Source of the DNA: Sophora flavescens
Taxonomy: Eukaryota; Streptophyta; Magnoliopsida; Fabales; Fabaceae
NCBI GenBank assembly: GCA_030762895.1
Contig: CM061065.1
Location: 74,289,676 to 74,353,675 of the forward strand
Direction: 5' to 3'
DNA: 64,000 nt
The position numbers were made by a program, and so were the translations under genes. Below the pieces are notes generated by a model. The model searched no databases. It worked only from the letters and a program-made list of their open reading frames with translations, and was not told where the DNA came from. Positions 55,137 to 64,000 of this stretch are shown here, piece after piece; position 1 is the stretch's first letter; every line of letters starts with the position of its first letter.

Positions 55137-55939
55137 TTACATTAATTTTATGCGACAAATGATGAATTGGTTAATTGAAATGAATATTCTATTTATGATA
55201 GTGCGCTCAAGACTTGTAGTTTGAGCTATGCCAACGAGAGGAGTAGGACTCCTAAGTCTAAAGGAAATCCTGATTGGATTATCCTCAAGGTTAGTAGTTT
55301 GTTAAATAGTATATAATATTAGAATTACTAATTACTAATTCCAAATATATATGTTTATTTAAATGACGTTAAATTTCATTTCTTTCGTAGTCTCGAGATC
55401 AGCTAGACGGTTGGTCGTGTGGATATTATGTGATGCAACATATGCTGAACAATGTCTCCACGTCTATTATGGAAGGATGGAAGAGGGTAATAATACTTAA
55501 TTAAACAACTTATTTAATTATATATTGTAGTTTTCATTTTCGTTACGTTAATTAATGTTACCGTCATTTATTTGAACGTGTGCAGGCTTTTAATAGCGAC
55601 CAATCTCCTCTAAACAAAAAAGAGTTCAAAGAATTGAGGACGCGGTTTACAGAATTTTTCTTCAAGTATGCTAAAGAGAAAGGATTGCCCGCAAGTATAC
55701 CTCAGGAGTATATAGAAGATGTGTAGTTATTAATTAGTATAGAAACTTATATATAGGTGTGTAGTAATTAGTATGTTTTTTATCCCCCCATTTGTTCCTT
55801 TGTATATATATACTTTTATTTTATTAATGAAATTTAAGTGAAATATTGGACTGTTACTAGACTGTTTATTGGACTGGACTGTTTACTGAATCCAGGGATA
55901 GCTGGGGGAAGGGATATATTGTAACAGAATTTTTTTAAA

Positions 55940-56275
55940 AAAAAACAAAGCCTTTAACGTCAGTTGTACTAAACAACTGACGTTAAATAAAAAAAATTGG
56001 CTTTTACCGTCAGCTGTAGTAAAAAAGTGACGTTAAACATTAAGCTTTTAACATCAGTTGAATGATACAACTGACGTTAAAAGTTATTTTTGTTTAAAAA
56101 AATTTGGCTTTTAACTTCCGTTATATAATCAACTGACGTTAAAAGTGTACTTTTAATGTCAGTTTTGAACTGAAGTAAAAAGTTACACTTTTAACGACTG
56201 CTCCAATAACGTCAGGATTATTCAGACGTCAAAAATCAGTTTTGACTGACGTAAAAAGCACTTCCTACACTAGTG
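55940..56275 (+). repeat. Right subterminal repeats of Cac-2
   Basis: About ten units of TTTAACGTCAGTTG or its complement, mostly head to head with short loops, ending CTTCCTACACTAGTG. Confidence 0.9.
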
Positions 56276-57310
56276 CATCATATTAGAGTGAAGTAGGAGG
56301 ATATACCCAAGACGACTTTTAGGATGAGGTACGGACACTACGAGTACTTAATTATGCCTTTTGGTGTGACTAATGCTAGTAATGTTTATGGATTATATAA
56401 ACATGATCTTTAGACTGTTCCTCTACAAGTTTGTGGTGGTGTTCAACGATGATATCCTTATATATTTCCGTTCATGGGAAGAGCAGAAGGAACATCTAAG
56501 GATAGTGTTGCAGGTGTTGAAGGATCGACAGTTGTATGCTAAGCTTTCTAAGTGTGAGTTCTGGATGGAGGAGGTTCAGTTTTTTGAGACATGTGATCAA
56601 TAAGGAAGGGATATATGTAGATCCAGCTAAAGTTGAGGCAGTTCTTAAGTGAGAAAGACCTAAGTCAGCTAGTGAGGTACATAGTTTTCTTGGACTAGAT
56701 GGATACTACCAGAGGTTTATAGAGGGTTTCTTGAAGATTATGTTGCCTATGACGTAATTAACGAGAAAGGGTATGACCTTCTTTTGGTAGGATGAGTGTA
56801 AGAAGAGTTTCCAAGAGTTAAAGAGCAGGTTGACTACATCACCAATGCTGACTTTACCAGATCCATTAGGACAGTTTGACATCTATTGTGATGTGTCATA
56901 CCAAGGTTTAGGTCATGTTCTGATGCAAGAGGTAAGAGTTGTGGCTTATGCTTCCCGCTAGTTGAGAGTTCATGAGAAGAACTATCCGACCCATGATCTG
57001 AAGTTAGCAGCTATAGTGTTCGCATTGAAGATATGGCGACGCTATCTGTATGGAGCAAATTTCAATGTATACAGTGACCACAAAAGTTTAAAGGACATGT
57101 TCGATCAGAAAGAATCGAATATGAGGCAGAGGAGATGGATGGAGTTCATCAAGGATTATGAGTTTGAGTTGCAGTACCATCCAGGGAAGGTGAATGTTGT
57201 AGCAGATGCATTAAGTAGGAAATCCTTGAATGTGTCTACAATGATGGTAAAGGACATGGAGTTGACAGAGCAGTTCAGGGATTTGAACCCTAAGGATGGA
57301 GTTGGTTGAG
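56276..57310 (+). pseudogene. Gyp-3 RT end and RNase H
   Basis: It resumes the RT after Cac-2 (HIRVK, then stops). 56373-56603 reads VVVFNDDILIYFRSWEEQKE, so the catalytic Asp pair is kept though Ile is Asn, then KCEFWMEEVQFF. The connection FLGLDGYYQRFIEGF is followed by RNase H (QFDIYCDVSYQGLGHVLMQE) and, at 56962-57309, NYPTHDLKLAAIVFALKIWR, YSDHKSLKDMFDQ, VADALSRKSLN. At least four stops are visible. It is most similar to Gyp-1. Confidence 0.92.
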
Positions 57311-58221
57311 GATAAGATCTGTTTAGGCGTGTCACTATCAGCAGTGAATTTCTTAGAGTGCTTGAGGATAAATAGGTTCTGGATCAGTATCTGTAGGAGT
57401 TGAGTAGAGGTATAGATGAAGGTAAGGTTTCAGAGTTCAGTAGAGGTTAAGATGGTGTGTTGAGGTTTAGAGACCGGATGCTTAGGAAGATAATCTTAGA
57501 GGAGACACATAAGAGTAAGTTGAGTTTTCACCCTAGAGCCACAAAGTTGGACCAGGATCTGAAGAAGATGTTTTGGTGGCCGAGGATGAAGAAGGAAGTA
57601 GCAGAGTATGTTCTATCTTTCCTGGTGTGTCAGAAGGCCAAGATTGAATATCAGAAGCCAGCAGGTTTATTACAGTCTTTGGATATCCCAGAGTGGAAGT
57701 GGGATAGCATAGCTATGGATTTTGTGGTTGGATTACCATGAACTCCGAAAAGGCATGATTTGATATGGGTTATCATTGATAGGTTAACGAAGTGTGCTCA
57801 CTTCTTACCTATTGGTTAGAGTTATAGCTTGGAGAAGTTGACCTAGATTTATAACATTGATAGGTTGCACGGTGTGCCATCGAGCATTGTCTCCTACCAA
57901 GATCCTAGATTTACATCTAGATTTTGGAGACAGTTGCACAATGCTTTGGGGAGGAAGTTGAGGATGAGTTATGCTTATCATCCCCAAACTGATGGATAGT
58001 TAGAGAGGACGATTCAGTCATTGGAGGATCTCTTGAGAGCCTGTGTATTAGAGCACATTGGCAGTTGGGATGAGTACTTGGCTTTGATTGAGTTTACCTA
58101 TAACAACAGTTTCAATAGCAGTGTCGGGATGACACCATATGAGGCTTTATGTGGCAGGAAGTGTAGGACCCCGAGTGTTGGTATGAGACTGGTGAGAGCC
58201 GAGTATTAGGTCCAGTCGGTG
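57311..58221 (+). pseudogene. Gyp-3 integrase, C-terminal end missing
   Basis: 57457-57741 has the zinc finger (ETHKSKLSFHPRATKLDQDL, YVLSFLVCQKAKIEYQ) and MDFVVGLP. The core follows with stops: first Asp in LIWVIIDRLTKCAHFLP; the second motif reads SYQDPRFTSRFW instead of SDRDPRF, so a key Asp is lost; Glu in LERTIQSLED. 58021-58209 reads ACVLEHIGSWDEYLALIEFT and stops. Sequence then jumps into the LTR at about 58222, so the C-terminal module, polypurine tract and U3 start are deleted. Confidence 0.9.
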
Positions 58222-58735
58222 TGTATATACGTTTTGCTGACGCCCTGGCATCCTTCTTCATGGAAGTCTTCAGGCGCAAGATGAGGCTTCTATTTCATGT
58301 GTTTTGGCATCCACCAGCGAGACAACATCCACACCCGTGGGACTTAGCCCATAGTTCAGAGGTGACAGGTCATGTTGTGTTGATCCCCAGAGATGACTCC
58401 CGCCATAGTTCTCACTATCAATGATTGTTCTAGCACCGTCGTCGAGTGTTTAATTCCATTAGCAGTGAGGCGACGCCGTCAGCACCACCACAGTGATGTC
58501 CATGCCGAGTCTACAGACGTAGACATGGAGAGAGTCAGGGTAGTAGTAGTTATCCACGTTAGTGATCGTGGAGGCTAGAGCGTCTGATGTATATAGGTTG
58601 TGTTGTGAGCTACTTTGACATATTTTGAGAGGGGATGGGTTAGGAGTTGAGTGTGGTGAGGATGTTGTTTGAGTTAAATCTTTTCATGTATTTTCTTTTA
58701 TGTTGTCAGTTGTACTAGTGGGGCCCTACCGATGG
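58222..58735 (+). repeat. Gyp-3 3' LTR remnant
   Basis: It aligns with 34577-35110 of the 5' LTR (for example TTTTGGCATCCACCAG, GTCAGTTGTACYAGTGGGGC). Both ends are truncated. Short frames here are incidental. Confidence 0.85.
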
Positions 58736-59122
58736 CTTGCCCCAGAAAGTTCTCCAAATGTGACTTAGAAACTTTGTATCTCTATTGGATACAATGCTCC
58801 TAGGAATCCCACGTAGTCTAACTATTTCTCTAAAGAATAGGTAGGCTACATAGAATCCAACATCACTTTTGTTACATGGTAAAAAATGGGCCATCTTAGA
58901 AAATCTATCAGCAACTACAAAGATTGAGTCCTTCTTCCGCCTAGTCCATTGCAACCCCAATACCAAATCCATAGAGATGTCAATCCAAGGAGAAGAAGGA
59001 CTAGGTAAGGGAGTGTACAACCCATGTGGCTTACTCTTTGATTTTGCTTTTAAACACTCAATGCATTTTGACATATCTTTGGGACTTGAGTTTTCATGTT
59101 TTGCCAAAAGAAATGTTCAATT
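58736..59122 (-). pseudogene. Integrase fragment of a Reina/CRM-like gypsy element
   Basis: The minus strand reads the zinc-finger end (MSKCIECLKAKSKSKPHGLY), PWIDISMDLVLGLQWTRRKK, the first catalytic Asp in FVVADRFSKMAHFLPC and the second in IVSNRDTKFLSHIW (Asp of SDRD replaced by Asn). It is truncated at both ends, by the Gyp-3 LTR remnant and by Gyp-4. The sequence type (GLYTPLP, KDSIFVVADRFSKMAHF) differs from all other integrases in the window. It is a relic, not a gene. Confidence 0.88.
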
Positions 59123-59270
59123 TGTAACACCCTGTTTTTCGTGTAAAGTCTTTAAGTGCTTCTATATACTTTGTACGTATGTTTGTTTGTTGGGTAGCTA
59201 CTAGGAATGTTCCTAGTAAACGTTAAATGGGGCTAAGTAGGATTTTAGAGCGGAAAATCCCTTCCTGGTG

Positions 59271-59490
59271 CATGAGCATGGTCGTGCTCATGTATCAGTA
59301 CGCCTGTACTTAAGGCACATCTTTTGTGGCTACTTGAGCCACATGCATGACCATGCTTAGGGGGAGCACGGTCGTGTCGGAAATGCACGAGTTGTGACGA
59401 GAGTTTTGTGAGCACGTGCTTAAATGAGCACGACCCCGTGCTCACGTTAAGCACGCCCGTGCTTAAGTGGAGCACGGCGATGCTCGGGGC
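59271..59490 (+). repeat. Palindrome array just upstream of the Gyp-4 TATA box
   Basis: Copies include GAGCATGGTCGTGCTC, GAGCACGGTCGTG, GAGCACGACCCCGTGCTC, AAGCACGCCCGTGCTT and GAGCACGGCGATGCTC, spaced over 220 bp. Confidence 0.9.
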
Positions 59491-59494
59491 CTGA

Positions 59495-59507
59495 GATATA
59501 TAAATAG
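59495..59507 (+). promoter_or_regulatory. Probable TATA box of Gyp-4 LTR
   Basis: GATATATAAATAG, within 20 bp of the last palindrome. Motif and position only. Confidence 0.65.
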
Positions 59508-60429
59508 AAGAGTCTGTAAGGGTTTCGAGTGTTAATCCTCAAATTGACACTTTTAGTAACCGTAGTGTGACAGAAACCTCTCCCCTTTCCCTTCCCTTGA
59601 ACCTTTCCAAGTTCTTGGTGTTCTTGAGTTTGTTTGGGAGAAGTCATGCACGCTAGTGCCATTAAAGGTAACACTTATCCTTCTATTAATCTCTTTTTCT
59701 TATTTCTATAATTAAGGACTAATTTGTTATTTTTTTTTATGTTTGACTAAGGCTTGAGGAAATCATCGAGTAGCTCGAGGGAACGAGAATAGATTGGTTG
59801 CATTGTCGTTGTTGGAATCTTCATACCAGGTATAGGGAGAAGGGATAGTATGAACATGTAGGCATTGGGGGTAGCGTAAGATGAAGGGTTGACCCATGAC
59901 CTTATTGCTTGCTTGTTGCCTAAATGATGTTTGTTTGTTATATGTTCATTATCAATGTTTTAAATGTGATTAGCATGTTTTAATTGTGAACTGTTATTGA
60001 AGATGATTATGCCTTGATTGGATGTTAATGATGATGTTGCCATGCCATGAGTGTATGCTTGGTTGTTGATTTGGTTAATGATGATATTAATGCAAATAAG
60101 ACATTACCTAATTATATGAAAAGCTTGATAATGATATAAGAGTAGAGGGATAAATTCCCATTTTTTCATAAAACATGAAATATAGTAATGAGAGGCAAGG
60201 TTATTGCTCAATGGTATAGTCAAGACCTTAGTATTGACCCATGAGTGTTTTAGGGACATTAATGGTGAAACAAGAATTAAAGGTTTAATTCCCAATAATG
60301 ATAAGACATGAAGATTAAACGAGAGCAACAAGTTAATGATTGATGGTTAGTTAAAAGACCAATAGGATTGATCTTTGAATGCCCTAGGAAGCTTAGCAAG
60401 GGTTTTCAAAGGCTTCTTCCCAAAAAAAA

Positions 60430-60535
60430 AGTACGACCATGCTCCAGTAAGCACGGTCGTGCTCAATAGAGAGCACGACCGTGCTTGACTTAAAAGTCAA
60501 CACGCCCGTGCTGGGGACAGCACGACCGTGCTCCC
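60430..60535 (+). repeat. Second palindrome array of Gyp-4, transcribed side
   Basis: Five copies, for example AGCACGGTCGTGCT, GAGCACGACCGTGCTT, AACACGCCCGTGCT and CAGCACGACCGTGCTC. Confidence 0.9.
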
Positions 60536-61029
60536 TTAAACAGGACAGATACTGAAACAGGGACAAGGGTGGTTTCACCCAAATTGTTCCCAATGATAAT
60601 AAGACACCAATCGAAGGGTGGTTTCACCCAAATTGTTCCCAATGATGTTGAACCTTGGTGCTTATTGGCCAAGGGGTCCTCAATTCTTATTGGTCGGGGT
60701 GCTGATGGTGATAAAACTTTGGTGCTTATTGACCAAAGCAGAGGACAGTGAGCAACCAGTTTAGGATTTCCCAGTTTTTAGTTTGTTTAACCGAGATGTT
60801 TTTGGATTTTGGTTTTACCAGCTCAGTAATGTGACATCGGGGTTTGTTTTATTATTATGTTTTCTTTTAAAAATTATTCTATTTTCCGCTTTATTTAGTT
60901 TTGTTATAATGTGATACTTTCTATCATATTGTTTTCATTTTATAATAAATGATATGCATGTGTTTTTCTTTTTATTTTATTTCCTTTTATGCTTTATAAA
61001 TACATGCGCGGTAGGGGTCTCACATTTAG

Positions 61030-61041
61030 TGGTATTAGAGC
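61030..61041 (+). promoter_or_regulatory. Primer binding site of Gyp-4 (initiator Met tRNA)
   Basis: TGGTATTAGAGC, one mismatch, 5 nt from the LTR. It is followed at once by CAG/GTATGT. Confidence 0.88.
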
Positions 61042-61042
61042 A

Positions 61043-61202
61043 GGTATGTCCTATCAGGTCATGGTATGAGTCTGTTATGAGTCTTCTGTGTGCTCTTGTT
61101 TGGATTGTCTATATTATTATAGGCAATGATGCGTAGGGTTAGGAGCCTGAAGCTTTTCCTACTAAAGTTCTCTGTATTTAATAGTTGTCTTGGACCTTAC
61201 AG
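61043..61202 (+). other. Possible leader intron of Gyp-4
   Basis: It begins with GTATGT after CAG (right after the primer site), has a TACTAAA branch-like site near 61160, and ends TTGGACCTTACAG, 6 nt before the gag ATG. The donor is conserved in Gyp-2 (14757). Splicing is inferred from motifs only. Confidence 0.5.
61104..61127 (+). promoter_or_regulatory. Leader hairpin of Gyp-4
   Basis: ATTGTCTATA, loop TTAT, TATAGGCAAT: ten pairs including one U-G, 74 nt from the primer site start. Counterpart of 14674-14697 in Gyp-2. Confidence 0.75.
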
Positions 61203-61208
61203 GAACCT

Positions 61209-62196
61209 ATGCCAGGAAGAAGTAGGAACGATCAGGCTATCGCTGATGCTTTGGCACTGCTTGCCAATGCTATAGGACAGAACCAGAACAACAACGATGG
61301 AGGACCAGCTGAGTTTCAGGGTCTGGATAAGTTCCCGCAGAACAATCTGCCTTCTTTCAAGGGAGCTTATGACCCTGAAAGTGCTCTTTTGTGGATACGG
61401 GATATCGAGCAGATCTCTCGGGCTATGGCATTCGATGAAGTTCAGACGGTCATCTTTGGGACTTTCATGCTGACAGAGGAAGCTGAGCATTGGTGGGAGA
61501 ATTATCGCCAGCGTATGGAAGCTAAACGTACAGCAGTTACTTGGAATGCCCAAGGACAGATTCTTGGAGAAGTACTTTCCAGCTCACACCTGTGACAAGA
61601 AGGAGATGGAGTTCTTAGCTTTGATGCAGGGGAATATGTTCGTGGGAGATTATACTGCAAATTTTGAGGAGCTGGCTCGTTACTACACACTCTCAATACG
61701 TGACTGATGATCGCTCCAAGTGTGTGAACTTTGAGGATGGTCTGCGTCCAGAGATCAAGAAAGTTATTAGTTATCAGGAGATCCGCATCTTTCCGGTCTA
61801 AGTGAACAAGTGTAGGATCTTCGAGGATGCCTACAAATCCAGAGTGGCAAGCTACATGAATTCAGATGTTCAGGGCACTAGGAAGAATGATCAGAAGGAC
61901 AAGGGAAAGCAGCATCTAGTTCCAGTTGGCTGGGACTTCAAGCAGGGTGGAAAGAAGCCACAGTTCTCTTCGGGCAAGTTTAGGAGTTGGGATTCTTCTA
62001 CTCCTATACCCATCCGGTGCGGCAAGTGTGGAAGGGATCATTACACTACTCAGTACAAGGAGATAAACGTCATCTACTTCAAGTATGGCAAATCTGGCCA
62101 CATCGGTCGAGAGGTTGGAGGAATAAAGTCAGAACTGCAGAGTGCTAGCAAGAATCAGAGTTCCTAAGCCAATCGACTGAAGACCAGCGAATGAGT
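61209..62196 (+). pseudogene. Gyp-4 gag, frameshifted, with degenerate zinc knuckles
   Basis: It starts at the ATG at 61209 (MPGRSRNDQAIADALALLAN). 61209-61550 contains NNLPSFKGAYDPESALLWIR and the Retrotrans_gag start (FMLTEEAEHWWENYR). A frameshift near 61550 moves TWNA..FLEKYFPAHTCDKKEME into another frame, followed by EFLALMQGNMFVGDYTANFE and a further break near 61680-61800. 61802-62167 holds a basic tail and knuckles (CGKCGRDHYTTQYKE, FKYGKSGHIGREV) with several Cys replaced. A stop at 62165-62167 precedes the Gyp-5 LTR. Gag would build the particle; this copy cannot. Confidence 0.9.
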
Positions 62197-64000
62197 TATG
62201 ACACCCTCTACCCCGCACACATATATAAAGCATTTAAATAAAAGATATAAGGTGAAAACATGCATTTATTTCATAAAGTCAAAACCAAGGTAAAAGGCAC
62301 CACATTGTAACATTGTCTCAACGCGGGAAATAACATAAGTTTTAAAATTATAACATAACATACGTTCCAAAGGGAAAACATAACATGAAAAACAACCCAA
62401 CCCTTGATGTCACATACAGAGCTGATATAACCAAATCCAGAAAACACCCTCGCATAACAAACTGAACTAAACTAACTAACAAAACTGGAAATCCTAACTA
62501 GTGTCAAGGCTCCTCAGAGTCACTCCTCAACTGGTTGCTCGCCGTCCTCTGCATAAAAGATACATGCCACAAAACATAGTAATAGGGAGTAAAAAACATG
62601 TATATGAATATAATGGCAAGGAAGCAGTTAGCAAGACGAACATGCATCACAACAATCATGTTATCACAACACCAACATATAACATAAACAATTAATAACA
62701 TCATACATTAACGTATGCTATCCGATGCGATGCTACTCCACTACTCCCTTATGCACTTGGATCCATTCTACCTCAGAATGACAACTTTGGAGTTAAATAT
62801 CCACATTGGCCAATAAGCACCAACGTTGGGGCAATCCACCTTACCTTGAGTGGACCCCATGGATAGCCGACACACCTTACTTTCGGAAGCGCCGCTGCTG
62901 GGGCATACGATTCACCAAACTCTCGGATGAATCACCGTGGACGGTCAGATCGCCTTACTCTCGGATGACCTCCCCTATGTTGAACATCCCCCACTAACAT
63001 CTTCGATGCGTGAATGCATGATCGACACAACACACAAACACAACCACCAGCTCCGCTTGGGGCACTAGGCTACCCAAGTTTTATCACCATCAACACCTCA
63101 ACCACTTGGCTATCGAGGATTATCGTTATCTTTTCATAGTTTTAATCTTTTAAACACTATGGCCGTTATGCAACAGAAATTACCACATCGACCACTTGGC
63201 TATCAAGGTCCCCTTGGCCACTAGGCTACCAAGGTACATCATCATCTTTAATTAACACTCTAACCATTAAGCACTATAGATTACCACCTTGACCATCATG
63301 CATCAAGGCCCCCTTGGCCACTCGGCTACCAAGGTACAACATCTTATCACTTGTCTTTTGTCTCCATGTTCGTTTGGTATCTTAATAGAATGTTTTAAAA
63401 CTTTAGGGGTAAAACACCCCTAACTCAGCATTCTGGTTCTATTCTGGTCAGATGAGCACGAGCGTGCTCACCCTTAGCACGGGTGTGCTGGACCTTTAAT
63501 CAAGCACGGTCGTGCTGCCTAACAAGCACGGGCATGCTTAAGCAGTGCGCCCTGCTTGAAATTTGAACTGGAGCACGGGCGTGCTCCTTATTAAGCACGG
63601 TTGTGCTACCTGGAGCAGGGCCGTATTGATCTGGGCAGAAAGGGTCATCAACCCTTTGCCAAATCCCTTGGGGTAATTCATGGATTAAACCTATTGGCTT
63701 TAACTAAGCTTTGAACATTAATTAGTTATTTTTAGATTAATCTTCCTGTCTTATTTGTCAAAGGGAAATTAGTCCTTTAATCTTACTTCCTTTTAATTGT
63801 TCCTAAACGCTCATAAATCAATCCCTAGGGTCTTTAAATAAACATTTTAGGTACAATCCTTACCCTCATTACTATCATTCAATTTTATGAGTAAACTTGG
63901 AAACATACCTTAACATTGTTATGTTTTACTGTTTCATCATGGCGTTCACAACATCAACCAACAGCCAATAACATCATAATCTCATAAACATGATAACTCA
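62197..64000 (-). repeat. Gyp-5 LTR (Gyp-2 group), runs off the window
   Basis: It begins TATGACACCCTCTACCCCGC, matching the left end of the Gyp-2 LTR (TGTGACACCC) with one change in the terminal TG. Orientation is minus as for Gyp-2. It contains several diverged CCTTGGCCACTAGGCTACCA phrases (63050-63340) and the palindrome array at 63452-63620. The U3 end is outside the window. No gene is seen. Confidence 0.88.
63452..63620 (-). repeat. Palindrome array in the Gyp-5 LTR
   Basis: Copies include GAGCACGAGCGTGCTC, AGCACGGGTGTGCT, AAGCACGGTCGTGCT, GAGCACGGGCGTGCTC and AAGCACGGTTGTGCT. Confidence 0.9.

Larger units (their letters stand above)
48215..55726 (+). pseudogene. Cac-2 TNP1-like and Ulp1-like fusion gene, ten exons, split by Cac-3
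   Basis: Exons by splice signals and comparison with Cac-3: 48215-48295, 48421-48662, 48752-48958, 49061-49338, 49440-49895, 49992-50206, 50289-50564, then after Cac-3 55202-55289, 55391-55486, 55586-55726. Exons 2-5 match the plant Transposase_24 family (EARQSGQ/TLEVSFDAKL type, DYPWIDRDTWDKF, HTHTLSQGGYAIRIDEMM). Exons 7-9 match a C48 (Ulp1/SUMO protease) domain: catalytic His in NRHWQLLLIH and Cys in QLDGWSCGYYVMQHML. The usual Asp is replaced (LYSLHNN). A stop and frameshift in exon 2 and a lost donor after exon 5 disable it. Confidence 0.85.
47114..56275 (+). mobile_element. Cac-2: CACTA (En/Spm-like) transposon with nested Cac-3
   Basis: Ends CACTAGTGCAAAATAGG (47114) and ..CTACACTAGTG (56275), with the 3-bp duplication CAT at 47111-47113 and 56276-56278 in the Gyp-3 RT. 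Length is 9162 bp, or about 4.63 kb without Cac-3. It has subterminal TTTAACGTCAGTTG repeats at both ends and one ten-exon gene. No TNP2-type (Transposase_21) coding sequence is visible, so it may depend on an autonomous relative. Confidence 0.94.
33689..58735 (+). mobile_element. Gyp-3: Ty3/gypsy (Del/Tekay-like) element, split by three insertions
   Basis: Left to right: 5' LTR 33689-35334 (left end lost at the LTR-B junction), primer site, gag, protease, RT, RNase H, integrase, truncated 3' LTR (58222-58735). Interruptions are a solo copia LTR (35828-37279), Tat-1 (37893-45913) and Cac-2 (47114-56275), each with its own target duplication. Without them it is about 6.4 kb. Leader and gag start align with Gyp-1. 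Many stops mark it as old. Confidence 0.9.
59123..61024 (+). repeat. Gyp-4 5' LTR, 1902 bp
   Basis: TGTAACACCCTG to GGGTCTCACA. Two palindrome arrays (59271-59490 and 60430-60535), TATA candidate at about 59495, and a 33-bp direct repeat (60566-60598 and 60616-60648) containing GGTGGTTTCACCCAAATTG. No gene is seen. Confidence 0.92.
59123..62196 (+). mobile_element. Gyp-4: Ty3/gypsy element of the Gyp-2 group, left part
   Basis: 5' LTR 59123-61024, primer site, leader and gag up to the zinc knuckle. It is cut at 62197 by the LTR of Gyp-5; the rest lies right of the window. LTR ends and leader align with Gyp-2. Flanking CAATT (59118-59122) would be its target duplication, unverifiable here. 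Confidence 0.9.

Overview
The window is eukaryotic nuclear DNA, almost certainly from a flowering plant (probably a eudicot). It contains plant-type Ty1/copia and Ty3/gypsy retrotransposons, LTRs of 1.4 to 2.6 kb, initiator-Met and Asp tRNA primer sites, and CACTA (En/Spm) DNA transposons whose gene has GT-AG introns. I found no convincing host gene, tRNA, rRNA or CRISPR array. Nearly every base falls in a nested stack of mobile elements, and almost all reading frames are broken by stops, frameshifts or deletions. Species cannot be determined. Element names below (Copia-1, Gyp-1 and so on) are local labels.

Layout. 1-4459: right part of Copia-1 (+), integrase, RT, RNase H and 3' LTR. 4460-6286: LTR-A (-), sitting in 6287-7416, a fragment of a Gyp-2-type pol gene. 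7417-33688: Gyp-1 (-), a Del/Tekay-like chromovirus split by two insertions. The first is Gyp-2 (-, 8835-17328, target duplication CATAC). The second is Copia-2 (-, 22411-31420, TATGA/TACGA), which itself carries a truncated CACTA element, Cac-1 (+, 23336-27631). The far end of the Gyp-1 5' LTR (31805-33688) looks like sequence from another LTR family. 33689-58735: Gyp-3 (+), a relative of Gyp-1 split by a solo copia LTR (35828-37279, TACCT), by Tat-1 (+, 37893-45913, GACAA) and by Cac-2 (+, 47114-56275, CAT). Cac-2 contains its sister Cac-3 (50607-55136, TTA). 58736-59122: an integrase scrap (-). 59123-62196: Gyp-4 (+). 62197-64000: LTR of Gyp-5 (-), running off the window.

The target-site duplications give a firm order of events: the Gyp-1, Gyp-3 and fragment-X layer is oldest, and Gyp-2, Copia-2, the solo LTR, Tat-1 and Cac-2 came later. 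Cac-3 is younger than Cac-2.

The most interesting observations are regulatory. (1) The 5' leaders of Gyp-1 and Gyp-3 share a long hairpin just upstream of gag, with one compensatory and one wobble change. (2) Gyp-2 and Gyp-4 share a different 10-bp hairpin at exactly 74 nt from the primer site, inside what looks like a spliceosomal leader intron. (3) Five different LTR families carry arrays of short CG-containing, often palindromic repeats just upstream of the TATA box. (4) Cac-2 and Cac-3 encode a TNP1-like plus Ulp1-like fusion without a visible TNP2 transposase. (5) Tat-1 joins gag-protease in frame to the integrase tail.
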